DNA from: Epiperipatus broadwayi
Taxonomy: Eukaryota > Onychophora > Udeonychophora > Euonychophora > Peripatidae
Reading direction: 5' to 3'
Assembly: GCA_028023455.1 (NCBI GenBank)
Contig: JAQFVV010006833.1
Span: forward strand, 124,001-188,000
Length of the DNA: 64,000 nt
Made by a program: the position numbers and the translations under genes. Shown here in pieces: positions 34,382-45,539 of the stretch. The notes beneath the pieces are model-generated. The model was given only the letters and a program-made list of their open reading frames with translations, did no database searches and was not told where the DNA came from. The number at the start of each line of letters is the position of its first letter. Positions within the stretch are counted from its first letter, which is position 1.

Positions 34382-34784
34382 GTATAAGGACTGGTGTGGT
34401 GAAATTGAAAAAGTGGCAGGTAGGGTTTTAGATGAGAATATTCAGAAGAATAAAAAAAAAAACGAGAGTAAAAGTGTAAAAGAGAGGGGAAAAGCATGCA
34501 GTGAATATAAGTGGGCTATTAAAAACAAAGAAAGTGAAAAAGATACTAATGGGAAAAGTACTTAGAAAAAAAGAAGTTGGCTAAAATAGATAATTATATT
34601 GAGAGAATGAAATTGAATAGTAAATTGTTGGAGGATATTAATAAAAGTCGAAGAAATGGGAGTAAAAAATTTTAGAATTACATTAAAAGAAGGAAAGTAG
34701 GAGAGAGAGATAGTACTACTAAATGATGAGGGAATAGAGTGTAGCTTTAGAGAAGAATTAAAGATTATCTTAAATAGGTATGTA

Positions 34785-36390
34785 ATGGATATAGAAAAAA
34801 TGTTAGATATGAAGGCCAGAATGATAGCAAACATGAAAGCATATAGTAATGGGAATATTACGTTTACAGAAAATGAACTGAATGAGGCAGAGAAGAAATT
34901 GAAAAGTAGAAAGGCAAGAGGTTTAGATGGATGGGCAGCAGAGATGGTAATGAATTTAGGGCATATAGCAAAAATAAAACTATTATCATGTTTTAATAAG
35001 ATCGCACAGAAGAAAGAGTTTCCCAGTAGTTGAAGTAATACAAAAGTAAGTCTACTATTTAAAGGAAAGGGTAAGGATTATAGAAAGTTAAACAATTATA
35101 AACCGATAGTGGTAACATCAGTTTTATACAAAGTTTTTTCATATATGGTGGCTGGAAGGATTGCAAAATGGATGGAAAAAAAATAATATAGTGGAAGAAA
35201 TGCAAGGTTTCTATCAGATAGGTATATAGGAAATAGTTGATTTGAGTTACACAATTTATGAATATGAGTAGGAATACAGGTAGACCGTTATATGTGGTTT
35301 TTATAGATAGAGAGAAGATGCATGATAGAGTGAATAGAAATAGATTTTGGGTAAGTTTAGTAAATTTGAGAATGGATGGAGCTTTAGTGAATATTATTAA
35401 GAAATTATATAAAAATAATTTTTATATTTATCAATTAGGGGATCTAATCAATTAAAGTTAAAAATGGGGTGGGACTAAGGCAGGGATACCCTATATCTCA
35501 TATTTTGTTTTTGTTGTATTTGAGAGAAACGGAAAGAGCAATAGAAAGACTAGGAAATGTTAGAGATACCATTAATCGGTGGCAAAGGAATATATATATT
35601 GTCAGGTCTTTTATTTACAAATGATGTCTTTTTGTGTGCAAAAAGAAAAGAGAAAATATGGAAGTTATGCTGAGGATATGCGCAAGGGTGGGTAAAGAGT
35701 TGATTAAATTTAGTGAAGAAAAATCAAAAGTAGTGATGATTAATACTGGGGAAAGAGAAGACAAAATTTTTATTGGGGGACATAAAGGTAAGTGTGGTGA
35801 ATAGATATAACTATTTGGGAATCATCTTAAGTAATCAGAAAAATTTATTGGATGAGTGGGAGCAAAAAATTGATAAATGAAGCAAAGAAAAGAAAGGGAT
35901 TGATAAAGAAATTGTTTTCATATAATAAATATGATGTAGCTAGAATTGTATGGAAGTAGTAGGATTAACATATGATAATGATGCGTTATGTGTTAGTAAA
36001 AGGATGTTATATTACTTAGAAAAAGTACAAAGAGAAATAGGAAGATATGCAAATGTGTGGATGGCAAAGGAGGCAATTCAAGGAGAAATGGGATGGTCAA
36101 GTTTTTATATGAGATGCAAAAAGCAAAATGAAAAAGTTGGTAGATTGCAGTTTATGGATAATAAAAGAATAGCCAAAGAGGATTTAATTGGGTTATGAGT
36201 AAAGGGCAGGCAACAAGATGGGTAAGAAAAATAATGTGGTATGCAGAAGATTTTGATAAAGAATTTATGTCATTATACTTGTACAAAAGGTGGGATGATT
36301 GTGTTAGGAAAATTGTTGAGTGTTATAGAAGTAATGAATGGGATAGAAGAATAGATGCATTAGTAAAGAATAGGGAGTTGGAGAACTAGT
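34785..36390 (+). pseudogene. Reverse transcriptase of the non-LTR element
   Basis: RT landmarks in order: EKKLKSRKARGLDGW (about 34,890), LNNYKPIVVTS (35,085-35,118), PLYVVFIDREKMHDRVNR at about 35,285-35,335 (first aspartate present, followed by a mutated KAYDRV), a G--AG-PYIS stretch near 35,480 (normally RQGCPLSP), FTNDVF at about 35,612-35,632 where FADD is expected, RYNYLGIILS near 35,805, and EAIQGEMGWSSF near 36,080. The catalytic pair reads ND and several stops and frameshifts intervene, so it is dead. One frame is open at 35,950-36,196 and another at 36,195-36,389. Confidence 0.85.
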
Positions 36391-36519
36391 ATGGAGAGTA
36401 AAAAGCGTTTAAATATATATAGAATTAAACAAAATTGGGTGTGAGTTAATTAATGATAATAGCAAGGAAAGTAATTTACTGTTTCAGGATCTTTAACAAG
36501 GGAATATATGTATAAATAG

Positions 36520-36660
36520 ACAAATATGGGTGATTTAGTCTGCAAGTTGTGTAAGGAAGGCATAGAAAATATTAGGCATTTGTTAATTGTATGTAAATGC
36601 CTGAAAGCAGAAAGGATACAAATTAATGAAGTTGTGTTGGGAATAAATATAAACAAAGTG
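36520..36660 (+). pseudogene. C-terminal CCHC zinc knuckle of the non-LTR element
   Basis: The frame reads VCKLCKEGIENIRHLLIVC, a C-x2-C-x8-H-x4-C pattern with ordinary spacing for the knuckle found after the RT domain in many non-LTR polyproteins. It is thought to bind template RNA or target DNA. The segment is open and followed by a short 3' part. Confidence 0.75.
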
Positions 36661-36812
36661 ATTATACAGAAAGTGGGTCATTGGTTTTTATACTGGGTTT
36701 AGAAAAAGATAAGGGGGATTTAGATATAAAGGTCATGGAGTTGACAAAGATTATGTTGTGGAAATGGAATGGAGCAGGATATGGAAAAACTTAGGGCAGG
36801 GCATGGAAAGTA

Positions 36813-36894
36813 AAGTCGCTAACAGGTTTCTCTGGACATAGTTGCTGAGAGTTTTCTGACTCCATATAAGGAAAAGTCACAGTACATCACATCA
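36813..36894 (+). repeat. 3' tail of the non-LTR element, shared with 11.15 kb
   Basis: It begins GCTAACAGGTTTCTCTGG and ends TACATCACATCA. The ACATC-like repeat at the very end resembles the short tandem tails of poly-A-less non-LTR elements. The counterpart at 11,146-11,233 differs by scattered substitutions. Confidence 0.8.
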
Positions 36895-37100
36895 ATTTTC
36901 CATTGTTTGTAATTGATGTTACCTAGCAGTATCAGATCTTGTACGGTATTCATACTCTTATCCCTATAGGAAATTTAAAACTTACTGATGAAGATATATA
37001 ACTAAAATCTCACAGTCTCTGCAATCATTATTATTTATTATGTTCACTAGCTCAAGGAGAATAACTGGGCTCTTTGAAATATGGCATTGACTATTATATA

Positions 37101-37340
37101 CAGGGGTACCCAAAAATAACTGGAATTTTATAATCAAAAATTGTTTATTTTTAAGAATTATAAATTTAGTCTCTTGCAAATTACTATCCATTTGATGTAG
37201 TGCACCAAACTGAACATGTTTTTCATTTTTCAAAGTAATCTGGAAGTACCTACAACGTGATGTGTTTTAAGCCTCTGTCATTTTTTCCTACCACTTTTAA
37301 GTCCACACACCCCCACACACACAAAAAGAGACATTTTTCC
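37101..37340 (-). mobile_element. Possible Tc1/mariner-type 3' end
   Basis: The edge begins CAGGGGTACCCAAAAATAAC, similar to mariner-like terminal repeats that end in a CCGGAATTTT-like block (here CTGGAATTTT). On the minus strand the reading just before it contains LPDYFEK (about 37,235), similar to the C-terminus of mariner transposases, followed by a short A+T-rich 3' UTR. The rest of the transposase and the other terminus were not found. A flanking TA is present at the left edge (TATA before CAGGGG). Confidence 0.35.
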
Positions 37341-37399
37341 ATTCGAGAGATAAAAAAAAAAATCACATGAAGTAAGATAAAGTGAACATGGCTGATAGA

Positions 37400-37615
37400 T
37401 AAGCTGGGTTAAATGTTTCATACTCTAGGCTTTGAGAGATGGCACTTTTTGAGGTAGAGCTTGCATTCTTTTTTTTGTCACAAAATGATGTTTATATTTT
37501 ACCGCATCATGTAAAGTTTGAGCACCAGAAATGCCAGAACTGGAATTGATCCAAGGACCTTATACTCCAGAACCTGACATTATTACTATACCAAACTTAT
37601 GCAGGCAATCTGTTA
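37400..37615 (-). mobile_element. Possible tRNA-derived SINE
   Basis: The minus strand reads TTTGGTATAGTAATAATGTC (A-box-like) about 45 nt before CCTTGGATCAATTCC (B-box-like), then a body containing GCTCAAACTTTACATGATGC and AATATAAACATCATTTTGTG, ending in an A-rich tract near 37,475. This is the layout of a tRNA-derived SINE. The tRNA part is degenerate. Confidence 0.4.
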
Positions 37616-38639
37616 CTTGTGCCTCATTTCTATGTATGATATATGTCAGTTCAGTTCTACTCCAAATTGCATTCGCCTAAAAATTATCGATCTGGACAAT
37701 AATTTTAGCTCTTAATTCCAGATATTTTTTTAACTATCTCATCCAAATATCTTAGTTTATTGTGCATTTATTACTATTTTCTGATACTACTATTTAATGA
37801 AACTAATTTGTTCCTCAAATTTCTATTAATAATAATAACTAAACCAATAAAATATTTGACTCTGTTTTATGACTTTAGCTTTCATATTGCTGTTATAGTA
37901 GCATAATTTTTCATCATGTTTATGCTATTACTAAAACTTATTTTAAGTGGCATAGACATGTTGAAAAATTATGCTGCTATAATAGTAACTTTATTGCAAT
38001 TTTATCATAATCATTATGTTTAGTGTTAACATATTGCTGTATTCTGGTGGGTAACATCAATAACTTTATTAAAATAAAAACTAAGGCCAATAAAATAATT
38101 AACAACAATTAGAAATTGCTTGGTAATATCTGAAGTTTATTAAAATCTGTAATTGTATGAATGAACTTATTCACATGCACAGTAAATTAATCTAGTCTGT
38201 ATAACTCTGTGTAAGTATTAACTATGATTTCCCTTCCTGCACACATAGATATTGTATATCTAGTATATGCATCGATTCTATAATAATAATCATTAATTAT
38301 TCAGTTAAGATTCTGCTGACGATTACATATATATTCACCATATCAGCTCAACACTGAATGGGCCATTGCAAGTTTTTATATTCTTCCTGCCTGCATAATC
38401 TAAGCTCATTTGCATATATTATCTTAATAACATTCAAAGAAAATCGTGTTGTATGCAAATTTTTCTAGAATGAAAATAATAATGGATGGTGTATTATCTG
38501 TATATAATTATAAAAATTTAAATCAACTTTATTTACTCTTTAAATATATACATTCATAGATAGTCCACTCCTTCCCTCACTCTAGAAAATAATCCCGTAA
38601 AGTTACAAAAAATCTGGAGCAACTGACGAATGCTGAATT
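37616..38639. other. Gene-free A+T-rich DNA
   Basis: Nothing was recognised. There is a weak internal inverted similarity around 37,890-37,985 (GCTGTTATAGTAGCATAATTTTTCA and its near complement), about 90 bp overall, possibly a small hairpin element. Confidence 0.45.
37880..37993. repeat. Short inverted repeat, possible hairpin MITE
   Basis: Around 37,890 the sequence TTATAGTAGCATAATTTTTCA is mirrored near 37,960-37,985 by TGAAAAATTATGCTGCTATAA on the opposite sense, one mismatch over about 20 bp, with a spacer of about 50 bp. No target duplication was fixed. Confidence 0.55.
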
Positions 38640-38766
38640 AGCACAAAATATGTTTGGTGATTATTTATCTTTTTGACATGTGTGATCAAGTATATAAGTG
38701 GTATGAAATAGCATAGATGGCTGAAGATCATGTGAAAGTCTGAGTTCAAACTGCCTATACACTACA
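38640..38766 (-). repeat. LTR edge of the gypsy integrase element, or SINE-like piece
   Basis: The minus-strand polyprotein frame ends at 38,762, immediately where a TGTAGTGTATAGG sequence begins on the minus strand, a typical gypsy LTR start. The same segment recurs at 1-76. Alternatively AGCATAGATGGCTG and GAGTTCAAACTGCC form pol III A- and B-like boxes, as in a SINE. The outer edge is not defined. Confidence 0.4.
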
Positions 38767-40150
38767 TATAGACCTGCAGATACGAAAAAGCCTGTAATGT
38801 ATAAAAAAAAATTTCACATTTCAAAAAATAGTCTTGTAATCTTTTAGGTTTCTGATGAACTCTGGCAATTCTTGTTAGAGATGGATGTCTTTGGTCCTCC
38901 TTTGTTTTTTCTTCTTGACCCAGTTGTTTTATTAATAAAAGATCCTCCACTGCTCATCTGAATGAGTACTCATTTCAACTAGATTTGATTCCTCAATCTG
39001 GCTATCAATGGGTGTTTGTGAATTAGAATTCTCTTTTTTACTAGCTGATTCTCTGTGGACATTATCTATTTCTGACATCTCATTCTGGCGAGATTATAAA
39101 TGATTGATGTGACTCTTAAGTGTTCTCTAATTCTATTACTCTGATTTGTTGTTTAGCTAATACTTTTATTACCATACCAGGAAGTCATTTTTTTTCTTAA
39201 AATGTCTCTTATCCAAACTTGCTCACCAACTTTAAAATTTTTATGTTGTAAATGGTTTCCCCCAATTACATTATTAATTGATAATAATTTTGATAAATGT
39301 ATGCAAAATCTTCAACTCATTAACAATTCTTCTAGTATCATCATTGTTGTCATACATGGTGTAAAATGTTGAAAAACATTGAATCTATTAATATTTCATT
39401 TATATACTGGTGTGCTATTTTATTCAATGCCAATTTAAGCTGTTGAACTGCCTTTTTGGCTAGTCCATTGGATTTGGAATGGTATATGCTATCAAAACCT
39501 GGCATATTTCCATATCAACTAAAAAAATTCTTAAACATCTATAATGCAAAATCAGTTCTGTTGTAGGTCACAATAGTTTCCAAGCATCTCTGGCTTATGA
39601 AGATTTCTTTTAATGCCCTAATAATACATTTAGTGCTGGTATTTTTGATGAGTTTGTACTCCACCCATTTGGAGTATAAATCCATAGTAATTAAAAAATT
39701 GTAGCCATTTATTGGCCCAGCATGATCCATGTATAGTCTTTTTCACGGTTCCGTAGACTTTGTTCAGGATTCCAGTCATTTTGGAAGCAGATTAGTAGAT
39801 TGATATTCTGAATAATTCTTTACCATCTGCTCTATTTCCTGATTCATATTAGACCCCATACATATGACCTTGCTAAGACCTTTATCTGTACTACTACTGG
39901 GTATTCTTTATGTAGTAAGTTAAGAACTTGCTTTCAAACTTCCAATAGAATGAATATGCAGTCAAGCATAAGGATGCAACCATTGCATATAGACAAACTT
40001 TTGCACACATTCCAAATTGGCCTTTTTGGCCATTCATACTTTATCCGATTTTATAAAGTTTTATATCTGGGATCAATCAACATTTCAAAATTCCATCTCT
40101 TGATGTTACTATCATTTTTACTGGCACAGAATTTTCACTGTGATTTATAA
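38767..40150 (-). pseudogene. Ty3/gypsy integrase, decayed
   Basis: On the minus strand: LLHKEYPVVVQIKVLARSYV (about 39,905-39,845) is the HHCC-domain region, with EQMVKNYSEYQS where the second cysteine pair belongs (both lost). MDHAGPINGYNFLITMDLYSKW (partly quoted) at about 39,730-39,665 starts the catalytic core with its first aspartate. TIVTYNRTDF at about 39,560 replaces the usual SDNGTQF, so the second catalytic aspartate is lost. RVHQKPKRLQDY at about 38,850 is the C-terminal basic tail typical of gypsy polyproteins. Stops occur throughout. RT and RNase H were not found upstream, where PLE sequence begins, so the element is truncated. Confidence 0.8.
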
Positions 40151-41094
40151 TATTATTGTAAATTTGTCTTTATTGTTTCTCTATTATGTCTTATTTTCTT
40201 GGGCTTCAATTTCATTTTATTTCTTTCACTAATTTAAGACTAATCTTTCTGTAACTAGCATTATTATTCACTCCCTTAGCAATTTTTGTTAACAGAAAAT
40301 AATATCCAACAGAATACAATCATTTTGTGTATCATTGATCTTAATATCATTTTTTCTTCATACATTGCCTTACTAAATTTAATATCTGAAATTAATTTGG
40401 TTTTGACTCTCCAGTTTATTTCAGCAAAACACAAGCTAAATCTTCTATTAAACTTAGACACTACATTTTTGTCTTTCAAGTTTGCAATACTTCTTTGCCT
40501 TTCCCCCCACAGCAATAACTGCTTAAAACATCATTTGAGATGCCATGGCTTAGACTTTCGGCTTCTGTTTTATTAACAGCTATTAAGATCTTATACATGT
40601 GTAGGAGCTTGAAATTCCAAAGCATTTTCCAACATTACTTTCTATGCAATATATATATATATTATTATTATTTATACATAATGTTTGGTTCACTTGATAA
40701 AATTTTCCTGAACTTGAGATATGTCATTCCATACAGGAATTGGTTCAATAGCATGATATCAAATTTGGAGTTAAAATTACATTTTTTCTGAGTGTTCTTA
40801 ATGTAATATAATTTTGATATCTCTCTCAAGGTGACTGTCTTCTAGTCCTAAATCTTAGGCATTTCACACATTTAGTTGTTGCTAGCTGAAAATAAATATC
40901 CTTTAATTCCTCTCATGGAACGTTTTTGGGATTTGAAGGTCACATTACCATTTAGAATACATCTTTCTCAAAGAAACAACAAAAGGGTAGGTACTTAAAT
41001 TTTGTCATCATTGATTCTATTAATAAACATGTATCTTTGGACATGTCCAACATAAATTTTCTAAGTCAAATATTATTTAAATCAAATTTGCAGA
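40151..41094. other. A+T-rich DNA, no gene recognised
   Basis: Overlapping frames on both strands at 40,276-40,576 are open for 80-96 codons but show no recognised domain; they may be remains of the neighbouring retroelements. Confidence 0.4.
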
Positions 41095-41335
41095 TATTGT
41101 TATTTAATAATGTAATATTCAGGTTATTCTCCTTTTCCTATTTGTAATTAGTTTGCTTAAATGTTTCAACATTAGCTAAGTAAAGAGTTTATTCTGTATG
41201 TTAATTTTCTTAACTATAGCTGAGTCACTTTCAGCTGATGATGGTTGGATATGCTACAGCATTTAAATGTACAAAGCTAATTTATTTAAATTAATAATTT
41301 AAATAAGCCATTTGTTGGGGAGTTGGATGCTATTC
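41095..41335. repeat. Direct repeat flanking the PLE (left)
   Basis: It matches 43,421-43,690 in the same orientation: TAATGTAA then TTCAGG-TATTCT, GCTAAGTAAAG, TTTATTC, ATATGCT or GTATGCT, ACAAAGCTAATT or AT-variant, and CCATTTGTTGG-GAGTTGG. The pair brackets a minus-strand Penelope-like RT, which suggests the pseudo-LTRs of a PLE. The sequence also contains CTGATGATGGTTGGATATGC on the plus strand, like PLE end hairpins, but that orientation is opposite to the RT. Confidence 0.65.
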
Positions 41336-41949
41336 TCTTTTTTTATTAGTGGCCTGGTTGTTGTTAGCGATAAACTTTACATTTTCTATCATCTTGTTCC
41401 ATGCAAACAATTTTAATCTTTATTGAATCAAAAATGTGTCCAGATTTTTACTCACGCTCCCAGAAAACATTTATATTCCGAGTTATTTTTATCTTGCTTA
41501 TACAAATATTTATTTTGGGAGACTAATGGCTATATTTGCCCTCGACTCCCCCATAATAATATGCAGATTTGCAAGCAGCTTTGCTGTATTCGATTTTATA
41601 CATGAGCTGAGATATTTATCTTTGGTGTTATTAGTAGTCTCTTCAAATTATGGGGTTCTAAGACATATATAGTAATACAAATCTTATTTATTTTAGTTAT
41701 CTATCTTGTGTTTTATTTTATTAAATTATTACTGCTGTAGCCTATTCTGCATAAATCATTTATTTAGGTCACTGTCAGCTTTCCGATATGCTTCATATTT
41801 GCACAGTTAAGATTTCTATTTAAGAAATATTTTATCCTGGCGAGTTTGTGTGTCAGAAGTGTCAGAAAATGAGTGAGAATTGCACCTCAAATTTTGAATG
41901 GCTTGATGATCATTTTGAAGTCTAATAACTTTTTGTTTCTTTGAATGTA

Positions 41950-42860
41950 TAAATTTAAAAACTTCAGACTTCTCTAGATATTTTCTTGTTCAATTGTCCA
42001 TTGGAGTGTGGTTTTTGCTCTAATTCTTTGAGAAGTTTTATTATGCTTTCAGTGGGCGTACATATTAACATGCCATTGATATAGCATTTATAAATAACTT
42101 TGAGCTCTTTATTTAAATATTTGGGAATAATATTTTCTTCAGCCTTAGCCAGTGCTAAACTGCATATAATGCCACTTATGGGAAAACCCATGGAATGCTT
42201 TTTCAATAATGTAATATTTATTGTTAAACTGCAATAATGTTGCTATTGATCCAATTTAGAGCGTCAATTATAAAGTCTCACTTGAAGATTGGCTTCAGTT
42301 TCTAGAAGCAGCATTTGTATGATATCAATTGATTGCTTATGTGATGCTGAACCATATAATTTGGTAATGTCTAATGATGCCAATTTGTAGTTCTGATTTA
42401 TCTGACGATAAATTGAACAAAATCTAGTGAGGATCTTACCATGAATTTTCCAAATCCTAGATGAATGGCTATCTCCCTGCAATGGTTTTAATGGTGTTAT
42501 AATAATATACATCTTCTAACTTTATCATTAAGTGAAGAAGATGATTTTCTTTGTTTAATTTATGTTCTAAAATAATTGATGGGGAATTGCTGCTGATGGA
42601 TAAATTTTTAAATATTCAGAGCTATTGTATGCTTTGTTATAGTTCTTCTCTAATATGGTCATTATAAATTTATCCTTCATAGTTTTCATGTTGTTTCAAC
42701 ACTTTTAAAATTTAGTTTAGGAATTTGAATTACCGGTTTTTTAATATATTGATTTGATTTTATCAATATGAATCGGTTACCTTTGTCTTCTTTTAGGCAT
42801 ACAATATTGTTTCTTTGCATGTATTGTTTGCATTAATTTATGCTTTAGTCCACATTTTAT
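41950..42860 (-). pseudogene. Penelope-like reverse transcriptase, decayed
   Basis: On the minus strand: KEDKGNRFILIKSNQYIKK at about 42,795-42,738 matches the ADKG motif near the start of PLE RT; ASLDITKLYGSASHKQSIDI (about 42,395-42,325) matches the first catalytic-aspartate motif (SLDV-SLYT-IP); MGFPISGIICSLALAK at about 42,195-42,148 matches PLE motif B; YKCYINGMLI at about 42,085 stands for YRYVDDCLI, so the catalytic DD pair reads NG. Stops and frameshifts lie between. The GIY-YIG part was not found on the low-coordinate side. Confidence 0.8.
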
Positions 42861-43420
42861 TTTTGAATTTATTTGGGATAGAATGCAATGCTTGAGCTAT
42901 TTATCCAATATATTTCCCTTCTGTGATACATTTTTGTATTTGGATTATATCTCTGCTATTATTTCAAGGTGTGAGTTTTTCCAAGAGCCTTCACTGAATT
43001 TAGGACCATATTCTAGCAATGTTCTAATTTTTGCAGCATATTGGGTGATTAACAAGTTGACAAGACTTTCATTATTGGTATTTATTTGTACTCCTTTTTT
43101 TAGGGTAAGAAATTTTAACTTTTTATTTTATGTGATATATAACTAATGAAATAACTCTGTATCATTCATTTATACTACTAGGTATTTCGTAATTCATAAT
43201 TTTTCACTGTTTTTTGGTGCCCTTTTACATCCTTGAATAATGTGCTTTAATAGTTGTGTTTTTAATTGGAATTATATTCTCATGTTGACGTATATAGTGA
43301 TTTATATGTATATTACAGCAACTGGGGAATATTTTGTTTTAAATATTCCTCCAAGAACAATAGTTTTTCCTGCAGTTTTGTGATAGTTTTATGCAGTTTC
43401 ATTGCCATCTTGAATTGTTA

Positions 43421-43690
43421 AAAGTTGTTCGTAATGTAACTTTCAGGCTATTCTTTTCTTTATCCTGTTTGTAACTAGTTTACTTAAATATTTTGAATGC
43501 TAGCTAAGTAAAGGATTTATTCCATATGTTAATTTTGTTAATTGTAGCTTAGCACACTTTTGGCTGATGAAGTCAGATTTATAATACTCCTGGAGTGGCT
43601 GGGTATGCTGTAGCATTTTAACATATAAAGCTAATTAATTTAAATTAGTAATTTAAATATTCCATTTGTTGGAGAGTTGGTAATGCTATT
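43421..43690. repeat. Direct repeat flanking the PLE (right)
   Basis: Partner of 41,095-41,335, with an extra stretch containing TCAGATTTATAATACTCCTG. It carries GGCTGATGAAGTCAG on the plus strand. Confidence 0.65.
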
Positions 43691-44794
43691 ATAATTGTAC
43701 ACATAAATTTTTCAATTATCAAAATAATCCACTCTGCATACTTGCACAAGTTGTTCTATTACAGTCATATCAGCATCATTCTGCTATTGTTTGTAAAGAT
43801 TCTTATAACAAACAGTAAAAAATTTGTAGTCAATAGTGATATAGAATCATTTTCTTAAGATTCTAAGATTTAGAATAATGGCAGACAACTCAAACATCCA
43901 ACATCACGACTTTCCAAGTCGATTTTTGTATGTACAATGATAAAGTAATTATCTCCAAGTTAAAAATTCTTGAATCAACTCTCAGTTAAATGAAACAAAA
44001 AATAACTCAAGTTTACTATTTGGATATCACAATCTCCTGAAAAATTAATCCTTATTTTGTTTTGCCTCATGTAGTTTCTTAATATACACTAAATTTAGCA
44101 AATGATTTAAAAAATTTTACATTTCAAAATTGTTTATTAGCTAAAAATGTATAGAAAAATAATCAAGTTTTATTTGGAATAAAATTGAAAATATATTCAA
44201 TAAAAAAATACCACAAAAATCAGATAAAATCATTAACATATAACTTTTTAAAATAAAATTGTAGAGAATATTTGTCCAAAACAAGAAAAATAAATAATTA
44301 CATTAATATGAAATATCACCGCTAGTAGGAATGGCTGTTGTGGCAATTCTAGTATTACTATTATTTTCTAATATTAATATTTCACAGTTTTATGATTTAA
44401 ATACTGTAATGTGATTATAATAAAATATTTTATAAAGTTAAATAAATGAAAAGTACAAGTATTGCATAAAATATTTTTATTTTATACTATCAAACCAATT
44501 TTTAATTTAAAATAATCTTAGTAATCATATTAAATCCATATTTCTTGTAAGATTGTAGTCACAGGAATCAAAAATCAAGAAGCTGGAAATAAAACAAAAA
44601 TAAAGGAAATTTTAATATTAAATTTAAAATTGATATTAATTTATTTGTCATAAAAATAATTAATTTAGATATAAAACTAATATAATAATATTTAAGATTG
44701 GAGGCAGCTGTGTTTATTGTGTTGTGTCAGAAAATGTAGTGGATAGAAAGACAATGAGTCAATAAATAGATATTGCATACATAAATCAACACTT
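43691..44794. other. Gene-free A+T-rich DNA
   Basis: Nothing supportable was seen. Confidence 0.5.
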
Positions 44795-45535
44795 CATAAC
44801 TAAACATCATATGATCACCATTTCTTATGCTTGCTCATAACTTATTAAAACAGGCAAAACTTACCATATATTAACGCTACTCAGTGCAAGCCAGAGTAAT
44901 CAATGGATGCCAGAAGGCTTGTGCATACTCATTCAATATCCACAAAGTAGTTTTTAGCTTGATATTGGACGAGTAGACACTAGATAGGGATTTTATGCAC
45001 AAATCTTCTGGTATCCATTGATTACTCTAGTTTGAACTGAGTGGCACTACTATATGAAGAGTTTTGCCTGTTTTAATAACAGTTATGAGCAAGCATAAAA
45101 ATTGTGATCATGTGATGTTTAGTGGTTTAACACCAATCCTGCCTAATAGGATAGTGGTGGCTATGGTTATTAAAGAACCAAAGACATCAAAATGTATGGG
45201 TACTGAACTGAATTCAGACCTATATGACTATATAAGCTAATGAGCTTGAATTGAAAATATTATTGTGTTTCAATTTTAGAATCATTGTTTTGTAGTTAAG
45301 TAGAGATAAAAGGTGGCTGCTGAAGGGTTACATTAGATCCTAAGATCTAGATGCAGTGCTCTCAGATCCAAAGCTCCTCACTGACTGAAGCTACAAGCTA
45401 GAAACTAGTCTGGGGATATTGGATGAATAGGCACTAGATAGGGATTTTATGCACAAGCCTTCAGGCATCCATTGATTACTTTGGCTTGAACTGATTGGCA
45501 CTACTGTATGGAGAGTTTTGTCTGTTTTAATACTT
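44795..45535. repeat. Further copy of the nested palindromic family
   Basis: The first part (44,805-45,120) is a hairpin element with ends CATCATATGATCACC and GTGATCATGTGATG around the CACTAGATAGGGATTTTATG core. It continues through a linker with ACTGAACTGAATTCAG (45,205-45,220), equivalent to the CTGAACCCAGTTCAG linker at 18.8 kb. It ends in a second half unit (45,335-45,530) carrying GTGCAGTGCTCTCAGATCC and ACTGTATGGAGAGTTTTG. The order unit-linker-half unit matches the right half of the 18.4-19.5 kb structure, so the compound arrangement itself is reproducible and not a one-off rearrangement. Confidence 0.8.
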
Positions 45536-45539
45536 TATA

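Larger units (their letters stand above)
33420..36894 (+). mobile_element. Nearly full-length, inactive non-LTR retrotransposon
   Basis: Endonuclease, RT, a C-terminal zinc knuckle and a 3' tail follow each other on the plus strand over about 3.4 kb. The tail ends TACATCACATCA, and the last 80 bp recur at 11.15-11.23 kb, which supports 36,894 as the true 3' end. Stops and frameshifts break every domain. There is a possible 5' extension from 33,420. The family was not named; conserved blocks such as GEMGWSSF and the CCHC after RT recall jockey/CR1/RTE-range elements. Confidence 0.85.

Noticed and set aside
34562-34834. Minus-strand Phe/Ser/Ile-rich frame of 90 codons
   Set aside because: Antisense of the A-rich linker between endonuclease and RT of the non-LTR element.
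40276-40576. Overlapping frames on both strands, 80-96 codons
   Set aside because: No domain recognised on either strand; probably chance or decayed retroelement between two known remnants.
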